This document shows, one piece after another, positions 10,901-23,300 of a stretch of 64,000 nt of DNA. Within the stretch, counting starts at the first letter, position 1. Each line of letters starts with the position of its first letter. The position numbers were made by a program, and so were the translations under genes. Under the pieces are notes generated by a model that ran no database searches, was not told where the DNA came from, and saw only the letters and a program-made list of their open reading frames with translations. Origin of the DNA: Theocolax elegans (Eukaryota; Arthropoda; Insecta; Hymenoptera; Cerocephalidae); assembly GCA_026168455.1 (NCBI GenBank), contig CM047431.1:50280029-50344028 (forward strand), in the 5' to 3' direction.

Positions 10901-13531
10901 GATATTTTTCACGTGCTCGGTGTATAAGCTAGACAACGGATATCGTAATCGGACGTTCGATAACCAATCTTTCCTAGAGTAAATTAGACGCGCGCAGTCC
11001 TGATATTATTTACATTTATTATATTATTAATTAATTAGACGTTCTTGATTAGTTAATGATTATTATTTTATATTTTCAACGGCTACTGCTATTTTATAAA
11101 TTATTAATTCTTTGCGGAACCGAACTTTATTAAAGTATATATATATATATACACCTTTAAAAAAAAATAATATAAAAATATATGTCCGCGTGGGATTTTG
11201 ATAAATAATTAATAAACGTGATAAATCAGAAAAATGTCGTGGTTGTATACGTATACACCCGTGGATAATTGTATCGCACTGGGCATACGTACGGTTGGCG
11301 CGTGTATATATATATATATATAAAATAAATCGAGTAAATTGGAAAAGAAAAGTGAAACAAAAGCGCGAGCGCACATCTTACCAAGTTTTCTCGCGCGCGG
11401 AGAATTCTGAGCATATATCCGCGCTAGAGATCGAATCTTGTTCGTACAGCTCGGTTTCTCGCTGTTTTCCGGGGACGAGGAAGAGCAATAACAAAAATAA
11501 GGAGTATTCGGTCTTACGCTGTTTATCCACTTTCGACTATTCTTCCGATATGTACCTCTAAATTTTCACAATTAAAAATATTTTCTTTTATACCAACGCA
11601 CATTTTCCGTTGAATGGTTATATATCGATGCGACGATTGTCGTATAGATCAACGAGGCAATAATAAAATGGTTGAACGAAGTGATAAACAAAACGAGGAT
11701 ATACACGCGCGCGTACATTTTTTTAATAACAGAGCTAGAAGACTCGGTATGTATACGTACAGCTCATTTGCTAATCTGAGGACTATCGGGTATGGAGTTT
11801 ACGAGTTAGCCGTGAAATTACTACCAATTAATAATTAATCATAGTTTATTTACTATTATGGTACAGAACCTCACAGTAATTACGTGGATAAATCAAAAGG
11901 AACTATAAAACGCTTTTTGATATTTATGAATTATTTATAAATCTGTAACCATCGATCGATCGATCGATCGTTAGAAATATGAAAAATACAAGTGATATAA
12001 TGCGACTCTTCTTCTTCTTCTTCTTCTTTTTTTCTATTGCACATATATAGAGAATCGTCACGACTAGTATACTTACGGTGAGATAATATCGAATAGACAA
12101 AGAGAGAAAAATGGTATAGGCACATCTTATTCATAGCGCGTAAATTACGACTGGAATGCGTAATTTATTAAATATATGTATACACACCAATTGTCAAATC
12201 GGAAATATGAAGGTAAAAGGTATATCCGTATAGGTGTAGATTATTCGATTGTAACATAGTGGAACCAGCAGCATAACTCGGAGCATGTTAATAAGGATCC
12301 GTAGGATCGATCGGGATCCGATAAACAGAGAGAGAGAGAGAGAGAGAGGAGTTAGATCGGAAACTAGGAAGTCGAGCGCGCGGTGCATTTATGCGGCACA
12401 CGACGTATAAATTCCGCTCGCGGAGACGGAGCCGATATTCATCGGGGGCGTCGCCTACGATGGGCCTTTTTCCACCTTGCTCCCTTTTCCGTCCCACGAT
12501 ACGTTTGATTGCACGATTCGTCTTTACTGTTACCCTCCCTCGTCTTTTTTCTTTTGTATTCATATATATACGTTTTCATTTTTTTTTTTTTACAATTTAA
12601 GTGTCGTTTCGGGTATTCAGAGAAATGGCGTTAAGAAAAACACACGGAGAAAAATTTATATAATTTATACATCGAAGTAATATGAATAATTTACTACTGT
12701 TATTGTAACAAATGTAAATAAAATTGGTAGATTAACTATATAAATGTTATGTTGCGTATACGTGAGAGCTAAACGATGTATAAAATAAATAAGTTTCTAA
12801 GAAAATATTAACTTTTTTAGTTAAGATATATTAAACATTATTTTATTTCCGTAGCTAGTGATTAACTTATTTTTAGATAATTTCTTTACTAAAATTCATT
12901 CTCATGAGAATTCAGCGTATATATCTGAGGTATAACGTTTTTATAACGATATTTTTATTTGTATTATTTGAAAAGATAGTATCTTACATTGATTATAAAC
13001 ATTACTATTGTTACGAACTTAATGGTGTTTTATTTTATTAATAATAGTAATTTTTTTATCGTCTATGAAATTTGTTTAACGGAAAGAGTTTAATCGATGT
13101 TTATACGAACTAACACAGTATATTTGTAATTATTGGCAACTTTTAGATGGAATATTCCTTCCATCCGTCTTTTATATTAATAACAATATAGTGAGTTATT
13201 AACATCGTTCTGTACATATACCGATTCCTAATATATCGTTACTTACAATTTTCGTTAAACATGCATATATATATATATATATGTACTTATTCCTTGCGCT
13301 GACGCGTCGCTCTTAAATTAATCCAAAAATTGAAGAGTAAGAAAATTAATTTTTTCGCACGAAGCTTGCCAGTTATAAAATATAATGATTATTGTTACCA
13401 AATAAATTGTTCACACCTCTTCTCCTCAATATGGTACTGGCCCTAAAACACACTTATATATTATAAATAATTCTTATTCGACAAAATTTCTTTTTTGAAA
13501 AAAATGAATTAAATTAAGTAGTTTTTCATTA
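7905..13531. other. Long noncoding stretch with scattered CpG-rich patches
   Basis: I find no gene that holds together by splice sites or domain motifs. Less AT-rich patches lie at about 9460-9560, 10430-10560, 10670-10760, 11370-11500 and 12290-12500. The 11395-11430 patch contains, on the minus strand, an ATG followed by a good GTAAGA donor after 11 codons, so it could be a first exon or a 5' UTR exon of the knottin gene. Simple repeats: (TTA)n near 10118-10137, (ATCG)5 near 11951-11971, (TTC)n near 12007-12028 and (AG)n near 12329-12348. The small frames in this stretch are low in complexity. Confidence 0.45.
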
Positions 13532-13563
13532 GCTCCTAGAAATCCCTCACGATTTCTAGGAGC
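13532..13563. repeat. Perfect 12-bp hairpin
   Basis: GCTCCTAGAAAT and ATTTCTAGGAGC are perfect reverse complements separated by 8 nt. The stem is far more stable than its AT-rich surroundings. The role is unknown. It could be a small foldback remnant or a structured RNA or DNA site. Confidence 0.6.
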
Positions 13564-13716
13564 GAACTTTTTAATTCGAGTTTAATATATTTCGGGCTCT
13601 TTTACATATCGATTGTTATTGTAATTTGTTTTACGATAATAATGGATCAATATAGTACTGATAACACGATTAAACGAATATTACTATTATACACTGGCAG
13701 CTGAAGATAAGTTTCG

Positions 13717-14317
13717 TACACTGAGAAAAACGCTTCTTTTATTCAAAGAAATCATGAATTTCTTAACGTAAAATTTTACATCATTTGCACCAAATGTCGA
13801 TTTCTTAATATTTAAGAAATATTCCTTTACTATTACAAATTTTTTTATAAAAGAAAAATATCCATTATCTTATATGAAGTACATAATTCTCAATATAGTT
13901 ACAGAATATGACTTAAAGAAAAAAATCATTTTTAGAAAATTTAGAATTGCAAGAAAAACTTTTATTTGATATTAATTATAATACAAATAAATGATTATTT
14001 ACAGGTATGTGAAAATTTGATCTTAATTTATTTATTCATATTAATTTTTTTTAATATAATCATGTTTAATTTAAATTTAATACATGTCAAGTGCGAAAAG
14101 TGATTAATTCACTGAACTCGTATAAAAATCATAATTCTTACTTGTAAATTATTTGTGCCTTAACTATACAGAATTTAAGTATAATGTGGACCTTGCGAAA
14201 TCAAGTCATATTAGTAAACTTTATTATTGAGTCATGTGCCCTTCGCCGTATTTCAATCCACATTTCTTAACAGTTAACGAAGATTCTTTCTCCCAAATAA
14301 TTACTTTTCTCAGTGTA
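13717..14317. mobile_element. TA-flanked MITE (Tc1/mariner type by target site)
   Basis: Terminal inverted repeats begin CACTGAGAAAA at 13719 and end TTTTCTCAGTG at 14315, giving a 597-bp body flanked by TA at 13717-13718 and 14316-14317. The inside is AT-rich without an open frame, so it is non-autonomous. The TA target site fits Tc1/mariner-like transposition. Similar CAC[T/G]GAGAAAA words occur elsewhere in the window (near 12643, 16679 and 46733) and may be ends of decayed relatives. Confidence 0.7.
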
Positions 14318-14398
14318 CTAACATTTACTCGATTTAACATATCCATGTTTCGTTCCCTTAAGAGCGAAATAGGTATAGAAATATAGTATATTACACAC

Positions 14399-14615
14399 CT
14401 AGGGAGGTAAAGTATTGGTCAGTCCATAGCACATGTAAATTGGCACCTGAGCCGAAGGCGAGGGTGGCAAACATGTGCTATGGGGTGACCATTTTACCTC
14501 CCGTGGGATGTATACTATTTTTCACCACCAGTAGGCCGAAAATAACACATTCCTTTTTCGGTGCCGGGAGGGAATGTGGTACTTTCGGTCTACGTGTGGT
14601 GAAAAATTCCATAAT
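14399..14615. repeat. Double-hairpin foldback element
   Basis: Two hairpins lie side by side. In the first, a left arm starting at about 14402 (GGGAGGTAAAG, then CCATAGCACATGT) pairs with a right arm ending near 14502 (ACATGTGCTATGG, then TTTTACCTCCC). In the second, a left arm near 14517 (TTTTTCACCAC, then GGCCGAAA) pairs with a right arm ending near 14610 (GTGGTGAAAAATT). The segment is clearly more GC-rich than its flanks. The open frames over it (14440-14715 plus, 14478-14831 minus) are products of the palindromes. This is probably a short non-autonomous transposon or a structured repeat. Confidence 0.65.
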
Positions 14616-14619
14616 GAGT

Positions 14620-15562
14620 CGATCGAACGCAAGTGATCCGCATTCCTCGATAATATTGCCAATAATTGAAATCAGAGTTAATTTGCTAAACGTAATTATT
14701 CGTTTCCTTCGATAACGAACGATGATAGAGTGTCTCTTAAAAATGACGATAAAAATAAATATTAAATGTCTAATATCATCCGGAAGTATTGTACGACCGA
14801 TGATCAAAATATTGTACAGTGCCACACACAAACAGACATACGTGTCTATATGTAAGTAGTAAGATATCGCATCGCATTACACAAGGATGATTCGATCATC
14901 ACGACTCTTAGGTTAATTAAACGCCCCCGCGGGTTCTATATAGAATCGCAGCTAAGGTTAATTAAATCCGATGTAATCGTTCCAATTCCCCCCTCTCTCC
15001 CTCGTTTTTTCTCTTCTTCTTATCGTTTCTTTTTTTCAAAGTCAGCTCGTATAGTTAATTCGATGGTCGTGAGATACTTACGCGCTAGATAATAAATTTC
15101 GCGTTAGCGATCGACTAATGGCCGATATAAATCGCGGTAGCGTCGGGTCCTCATGCATCATGCATCGCAGTTCTCGAGCACGTGGTGTATCGATACCAGG
15201 TTGCGTGTATCGGTGGTTAGGCCAAACCGTTATGGGGATATGGAAGATTGCCAATTGGTTCGAGTATACTATGGTTTTTTGGATTTGGGTTGTGACCTTC
15301 TCGAGGTCGATTTATTTCCTTCGATCACTCGGTATGGACGATCGGTATATTCCCTCTCTCTCTCTCTCTCTCTCTCTCTTCGGTGTGGAATTTTTTTCTT
15401 TCTTTTTACGATCGTCAAATATTTCCTTCTCGTCTGCGAGCGATGCACTTGGAATTTAGTAGTAGGAATCTAGAGTTGGATATACGATCGTTTAATCGAT
15501 GTCTAATTTATATCGGTATATAAAAAATTCCACCATTGATTTAGATTTAGAATAATTATATT

Positions 15563-15619
<57 letters not shown>

Positions 15620-16772
15620 ACTTAATGAAACTTCGCATAAAAGATAAAACATTCATTAACTTCCCGATCGGTGTATATATATATTGACTAAATCTAGTCT
15701 ACTCACCGAGTGGAGAAGATAATAATAGTGGAATTTAACAAAAATCTAATAAATTTATCAAGTTTAACAAAGAAAACAATTTTATTTTCCTTGAAATCGG
15801 TATTGTAACGTCAGGTTCATTGGTTTCTCTAAGGTAACGATTACGAGGTGTCGTGTGTAAATGATTTAATTCCACGTTCTCGAAACACTTAGGATAAACG
15901 ATCTCTTTATAACCAAACGCTTCCCGCGAGATTACTGGTTATTAAATTGAAAATTTCGTTGCGCGTCTCACGCAATATCGTTAAACGAGTGTATTGTATA
16001 TATATACAAACCGATTTCTATAGCGAATCAATTTTAGATTCTTGTATCGCTATTACCGCGGTCATTGTGAACTGATTTTCTTTTCATTTGTTGGTTCGTC
16101 CTTCCTACTTTTTTTTTTACAATATTATTCTATCGGTAAGATTATCCTTTATCTAACAGTCATATCGCTCTTTATATATTTACGTACGGAAAAAAATTAA
16201 TTTTATTTATCGTACACTTTTGTTTCTCGAACAGGTTTTTCTTTATTTTTTAATATTATTCGTAAAGCGAAAAAGGGAACTAATCACGTAAATAGAATTC
16301 AATTAAACATAATGAGTGAAAATAGGTTCATAGTTATATTTAATGAGCAAAAAATAAAACACTTGGATTATTATTCGTTCAATTTATTTTTATTGATACT
16401 AATTGTTCGAAAAATTACGCTCTGCCGTTTACTTGACGTTATGAACTCCGTATATAGATATATTTGTTAATAATATAATATACATTCTGTGTCGAAAGGG
16501 CTATTACGATCTAAAAATAGCATCCGCACACATTGTCTCGGTCGATAAATCGTGACTTAATAGAAAAATGAAAAGATCACCAAACTCTTGCAGAATAATG
16601 GATATCCATTGTTGTAACTAAGATACATTTGTTAAACCCCGAACAAAATTTTTTATTCGAGAGAACGGATTTGACAACTGCACGGAGAAAAGTATATAGC
16701 ATTAAAACAATTACCATGATCTTTATTAATAAAGTCAGAGTTGCACAAAATTACTATATTTTATAATACGTG
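14620..16772. other. Noncoding stretch with (TC)n and (TA)n microsatellites
   Basis: A (TC)n run lies at about 15353-15379 and a long (AT)n run at about 15568-15614. The patch 15110-15310 is less AT-rich and non-repetitive, and could be regulatory or an untranslated exon of the downstream plus-strand mucin gene, whose first coding exon has an acceptor just upstream. I see no convincing coding sequence. The two overlapping plus frames at 15118-15473 run into the microsatellite. Confidence 0.45.
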
Positions 16773-17043
16773 CACTCTAAGTCTAAAAGTGTAAAATTTG
16801 AAAGTCAAAATATTAAAACGTTCAATTTAATCTTTACAAAAGAATAAAAACAAGATTTTACACTTTATAAAGATAAAATTATTAAATTTACACTTTACAA
16901 AGATTAAAATATGGAATTTACACTTTACAAAGATTAAATTATGGTATTTACACTTTTGCAAAAGATTAAATCGTACATTTTCAACTATATAAAGTGTAAA
17001 AATGGTTACAAGATTTATTTTACACTTTTAGACTTAGAGAGTG
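16773..17043. repeat. Foldback element with internal 30-bp tandem repeat
   Basis: The ends are inverted repeats. The left end reads CACTCTAAGTCTAAAAGTG and the right end is its reverse complement with a 2-bp difference, ending at 17043. Inside, a 30-bp unit beginning TTTACACTTTA/TACAAAGATTA repeats about four times (starts 16857, 16887, 16917, 16947). No coding potential is visible. It looks like a small non-autonomous transposon whose core expanded as a minisatellite. Confidence 0.6.
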
Positions 17044-17380
17044 GATACTGTAGGGAAAATGTTATACAATTTTTTTATGAAATTGTACTATATTTTCCGG
17101 GAAATTTTTGGAGACAGTGTGTTCTATAAAGTCTATATGGTATTTTTTAATCATACATTTTTCTGCGTTTATTATACGAAATATTTTATCACACAAATTC
17201 AGAATAAAATAAATTTCTTTTATAATGTCAGCACACACACACACACACATATACGATTTCTCGAATAAACGAGCACATATCACTTAGATCTAGTTGACTA
17301 AATTTTTTTGAACGTATTTTTTGCATTTCTAGGAGTGACAAGTTAGCAGCACCAGCAGGAGCAGCAATAAGAGCAGCATC

Positions 17381-20300
17381 ATGCCGAACGTTTTGCACCT
17401 GCTGTGCGTCCTCGGGATGCTCGGACTTCTTCGACCAGCCGAGAGCGGTGAGTAAGACATCCTGGTATTATAAGGGACTTTTATTATTTATTATCATTTT
17501 CCTTGATCTCCGTGTGTACACACACTACCTTTTAATGAGCTTTCAGACTTAACTATTTTTTTTTTTCTCGTCGATAGGGGAAACGTTTGTTGATCTATAC
17601 GTTTGTAAACAAAGTGTAATGTGCAACGCGTGTGAACTATAATACGTTCATCGTCAAATATTCGATTTCGTTACTTTGGCAACAGAAAGTAAGGTTGTCG
17701 GTGCGCTTGTAATTTCTAATGAACATAAAACAACCGAGTATCTAAAACATGTTTATATACATCTTTTTTGTACGTACGGTATTATATTTATATTCATATT
17801 GTAAATGTGGCAATTTAGTACATCTTTTGTTAAAGAGGAATGTTTTATAATTTTTTTTTGTAAGCTGAAGAGGAGTCGTAACGCTATACCTAGTCAACTA
17901 TTATAAATAGAGTTGTTTATTTTCTTCGGGACGAGAAAAAGAAATTGATGAATTTTCTCAAGTACGCGTGATGAAACATTTAATTATTTACTTTTGACGT
18001 TGGTTAAGGATACACGTTCTCTATAACTAAATAGAAAGACACAATTTTGGAAAATAGTATAATAGATGAGTGATAATTTTCAATCGATTCATCAAAATAA
18101 ATATTGTTAATTTAAAGGAATTACGATCAAATCATTTTTGTGTGTATAGAAGAAAGATATGTGAATGACGAGTACGTACCAGTACGTGTCATGAATATTT
18201 TAATAGAAACTTATTAATCAAATCTATAAAGTTAAAACGTTAAATTTGCAATGACAAAACAACTTTACCGTGTATATAAATAATTTATAAAAAAAAAATA
18301 ATGCTCACATACCTTCCTCTCGATATTATTAATCGTGGATATTAATAAACCGTGATCGAGCGATAAAAATATCCATTAACGATTCAACTGTACCATTAAT
18401 CAAAAGTGCCGTCACTTCCAATGAGTCGTTAAAATAATTATTAATAACACGCTCGAAAAATCCATTTTTTCATCAAATTCTATAATCTAAAAATAGGATA
18501 TTCGTTGAAATTCGTTAAAAGAAATGATAATATCGATCGTCGAATTTTGACTAACCCGATTACATAAAATCGAGTCGACGATTGATTTGCGTAATCAAGG
18601 GAATGGAAAGCAACCCCTTTACGCGATGAAGAACAAAAGATTGCCGCCAATTACGGTAGGCAAGTAGTAGCCAAGTCGTTGTCGTCAAACTGGTTTTCAA
18701 CGTGGGCGCGTCTTTTTTTACACTCCTCTCGGAGAGATAACACCTCGTGGAATTCTCGGCTCGATACCCTCTAAGGTTGCGCTCGACCTTAGAATGCACT
18801 CTCGTAAGTTCGCGGAACATTAATCCATCCTCGTGGACCAGAATACTTTTAATCTACGACGCGTGGATCACCAATTTTTTTAATTAATTGGTTCATCCGA
18901 AACGATCGTTTAAGAAATTCGTTCCTGGTTTTGTTCGAGGTGTATTCTTTTTAGCTTATTATTACTAATGAAAATACGTACGCGGTCACAGACGTAGTAT
19001 TTATTTTTAAAAAAGAAATGCAAATTACATTACGTATCATTTTGAAATCTATTTGATTCCAATACTTATTTATTACATTAACAAATATAGTAATTTCGGA
19101 AAAATATTGTTCTTATTTTTCTTAAAAATATTATTAAGGCACGATCGAGTGCACGTTGGTATAAATAAATCTTATAAGAAATTGGAAAGAAGTCTGATAG
19201 AAAAAAATAAGATAAATAAATTATTATTTGATACATAAATTATTGTAGCTAATAGCGTGTTTTTGTTCAAGGTTACTACGATTACGATAACGAAGTTTAC
19301 GATTATTATCGACAAGAGAGCAGCAATCAAAATAACGTGCAAAGCGTGCCATATACGTGCCAAGAAGAAGGTTTCCAGGAAGATCCAAATGACTGTCGAA
19401 CGTTCTACAGATGTGTAAACTGGGGAAATGGTAGTCCATTAGTGCCCTTCAAATTCGAGTGCGGTGTCGGTACAGTATTTTCCAAATCTAAGGGAAGCGT
19501 TTGCGTTCATCCAAACGACAGCGGCCGTCCTGAATGCTGCGAGCCTGGCAACGAGATTGATTCTAATCTACCAGGCGAAGCTGATGGTTGGAATCAACAA
19601 CCACAACCCTCTTACCCTTCACAAAAACCTTCGTATCCACCGCAGCAAACGGAGCGACCCTGAGCAACCGAGTTATCCGCAACAAACTCAAAGACCGAGT
19701 TATCCTCCACCGACTCAGAACCCCCCGCAGCCTAGTTATCCACAACAAACCCAACGACCTCAACCGCCAAGCTATCCACCCCCCACGCAAAGTCCTCCAC
19801 AACCAAGCTATCCATCTCAGACGCAAAGTCCGCAGCAACCAAGCTACCCACAAAATCCTGAACAACCAGGTGATGGTGGCGGTAGTGGTAGTGGATGTAA
19901 CTCAAATTCAGGAGGAGGTTGTGGATCTTCACCAGGTTGTTCAGAAGAAGGTTTCTTCCCAAATCCCGAAGACTGTCACAAATTTTACCGATGCGTTAAC
20001 GAGGGCTCCCATTTGCAAAGGTACGACTTTACTTGCGGCACGGGGACTGCATGGGATCAAGGCTTGCAAACGTGTAATCATGAACACGAAGTTGCTAGTT
20101 GCGGTTCCGGTTCCGGTTCCGGAAGCCAGCAACCAGGTGGTGGTACAGGAGGCTATTATCCCTCGACTACGCAGTCTAGTCAATATCCATCGAGGCCAGG
20201 ATCCGATAATTCGGTAACGTCCCCGGCAACGCAATATCCTCCTTCACAAGCCACGCAAAGCCCAACTAATTCACCGTATCCTCCTCGACCAACTCAGAAC

Positions 20301-23300
20301 CCTACGCAACCACCGTATCCTCCATCTCAACCTACACAGCCGCAAAATCCCACACAAGCAACTCAAGGATCTACTCGACCTCAATACCCAACACAACCCC
20401 CGACGCAACCTCCTTCTCAAAGTACAAAGGGTCCAGAATACATACCACCTCAAAAACCAACAACAAGTAGCCCACCTTCTGGTAGTGGTAGTGAAGCACC
20501 TGGAACTGGTGGAAGACCTTGCGCTCCTTCAGGATCCTCGAAAGATTGTACAGAAGAAGGATTTTTCCCTAATCCTCAAGACTGTCATAAGTTCTATAGG
20601 TGCGTTAACGAAGATGGTTCATTCCGAAAATACGATTTCGAATGTGGTACTGGTACAGCTTGGGACCAACAGCTGCAAACTTGTAACTACGAAAGTGCTG
20701 TGTCTAGCTGCGGAGGATCCGGAAGTCAACCACCAGAATCTGGTTCATCACCTGGAAGTCAGAAACCCGGTTCTGGTACAGGACCTGGAGGTGAACAACC
20801 AGGATCTGGAAATCAGCAGCCGAGCTCTACTCCTGGTACTTCGGAAGCACCAACAACTCAATCTAGTCAGCCTACATCGCAACCTAGCACCGATGCAACT
20901 CAGGGTACAACGCCATCTGCTATTCCATCCACATCACAACCTTCTACGCAAGTAACTGAACAATCAACCGAAGCGACTACTCCAAGTACTAAACAACCGG
21001 GAACTCCTAGCACTCCTCAAACACAGCAATCAACTGAGTCACCGACGCAACCTCCTACACAATCACCTACGCAACCACCTACGCAATCACCTACGCAATC
21101 ACCTACACAACCGCCGACGCAACAAACTACACAACCACCTACGCAACCATCCGCGCAACCACCTACGCAACCACCCTCACAACCACCAACTCAAGAACCT
21201 CCAACGCAGCCTCCTACACAATCAACTACGTCGTCGCAGGAACAACAATCTACACCACCTTCTGGAAACCAGTCAACTTCTGGTCCAGGATCCGGTGGTT
21301 CCCAGCCACAAAAACCAAGTAAAGGTGCTTGTCAAAGCGAAGGTTTCTTCCCCAACCCTGACGATTGTCGCAAATTCTACAGATGCGTCAGCAATCCACC
21401 AGGATACATTAAATACGATTTTGATTGCGGTCCGGGAACCGCGTGGGATCAAAATCTTTTGACGTGTAATTACATTCATCAAGTAGCATCTTGTGACCCG
21501 GGACAAAATGAAATTGAACCGAATCAACCATCCGATGGATCATCTTCACCTCCGCCATCAGGTGGATCATCCTCTCCTCCTCCTTCTAGTGGATCATCAG
21601 CGTCTCCTCCAACCGAAGGATCTTCGTCTGCACCACCATCTTCAAGCACAACTCCTTCGAGCAGTCAACCACCTGAAGACAAAACGGAACCTTCAAAACC
21701 AGCACCGACATCCACAACCAGCAGTGAATCCAGTTCCAGCACTGAAGGTTCATCGACCACACCGACCTCATCGGAAAGTACCCAATCATCATCCTCGCCT
21801 TCATCCAGTACGGAAAGCAGTAAACCCGATTGCAACACACCAAAACCAAACAATACTATCGTTTGCAACACTCCCGGATTCTACCCTCACCCGACCCGCT
21901 GTGATAAATTCTATCGATGCGTGGATAATGGAAGAGGTTTCAACGTTTACCACTTCGACTGTCCCCCTGGAACGATATTCGACCCTAGTATCGACGTCTG
22001 TAATTATCCAGAATCGGTCTATCCTGCAAGAGACTGCGACAATGCGGGTGGTTCACAAACTCCGTCTTCGGAAACGCCCGCGACCTCGTCATCCACTACC
22101 CAAGCACCGACAAGTGCAGAGTCAACCACAAAATCAGAAGGTACGACAACACCATCGACGGATGGTACGACTACACCATCGACAGATGGTACGACTACCT
22201 CAACATCCGATTTAACAACCACCGAATCTTCAACGACTGAATCTGGAACGACAGAAAGCAGTACCGAAGGAACGACATCCAGCTCCGAAGCCACGACAAC
22301 GACAAGTCCAGATGGAACGACAATAAGTTCCGAAGGAACGACAATAAGTTCCGAAGGTACGACAACTAGTACCGATAGTACGACAACTAGTACTGATAGT
22401 ACAACCGAGGGTACGACCGAAGGTTCTACAGTCAGCTCAGAGGGAACGACTACAAGCTCGGAAGGAACGACAACGTCTAGCACCGAAGTGACAACAACTT
22501 CAGAAACCGATGCAACGACAACACCTGCAACCTCGACGGATACTACTACGGCTGGAAGTACCGAACCGACGACTCAAGAATCCAGTTCCGAAGCAACGAC
22601 CTCGACACCCGAGGAACAACAATCGACTACCCCTGCCCAAGAAACAACAACCACGCCCACCGGCACAACGGACTCTCAAGAAACAACTCCAGCTTCTACG
22701 GAAAGCCCATCGGTCGATAATTGCCCATCGTTAGCTAACTTGACCGACGAACAAGTAGTACTGGTTTGTCCAACTGGATTCAGAAGGCATCCGAAATTGT
22801 GCAACTTATTTTACCAATGCACAATGTCAGGAAATATGGAGGTGAGGATTTTGATTCTGCAGTGTCCTAACGGTACTATATACGATGAGAAGGACAACAA
22901 ATGTCTAGCGGAATCGGAAAGCAGCCAGGCTTGTACGGGTACTATCGCCGGAAAGAGAATACAAAGAAGAGTTTCAAACGACTCTCCATCTTTGGTAAGT
23001 TACATCGAGTTACATTATGATAATTAAGATTTAAATATTCAATATTCACCTTCTTTTATTGTTTAACGTTACAAATCATATTTATTAATATTAACATTTA
23101 TCAATGATGAGAAACACTATTTACTACAAGTTGTTTCGAAATAACATTTATTCAATGCAATTCTACTTACCCTACTAGTAATCGCATTCTACTTGATAAC
23201 TAATACATTGGTAAAAAATAAGATAAAAGAGGTGTCCATTTTTATCCTTTCAATTGAATGTTTTTCATACATTTTTTAACCATTTATTAAAGTGAAATAC

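Noticed and set aside
14440..14831. Overlapping frames of 91 and 117 codons
   Set aside because: They are generated by the palindromic double-hairpin element, which reads similarly on both strands.
18560..18820. 86-codon minus-strand frame in mucin intron 1
   Set aside because: Normal-looking composition, but no splice partners or family motif; better explained as an intronic less-AT-rich patch.
19640..19680. A short intron as the explanation for the first frame break
   Set aside because: There is no GT...AG pair at this position that would restore the frame, and the protein repeat continues without any gap.
19563..22483. Long antisense and alternative-frame open frames over the mucin gene
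   Set aside because: They are shadows of the repetitive Pro/Gln/Thr and Ser/Thr codons of the real frame, with low-complexity translations (Val/Leu- or Arg/His-rich) and no domains.
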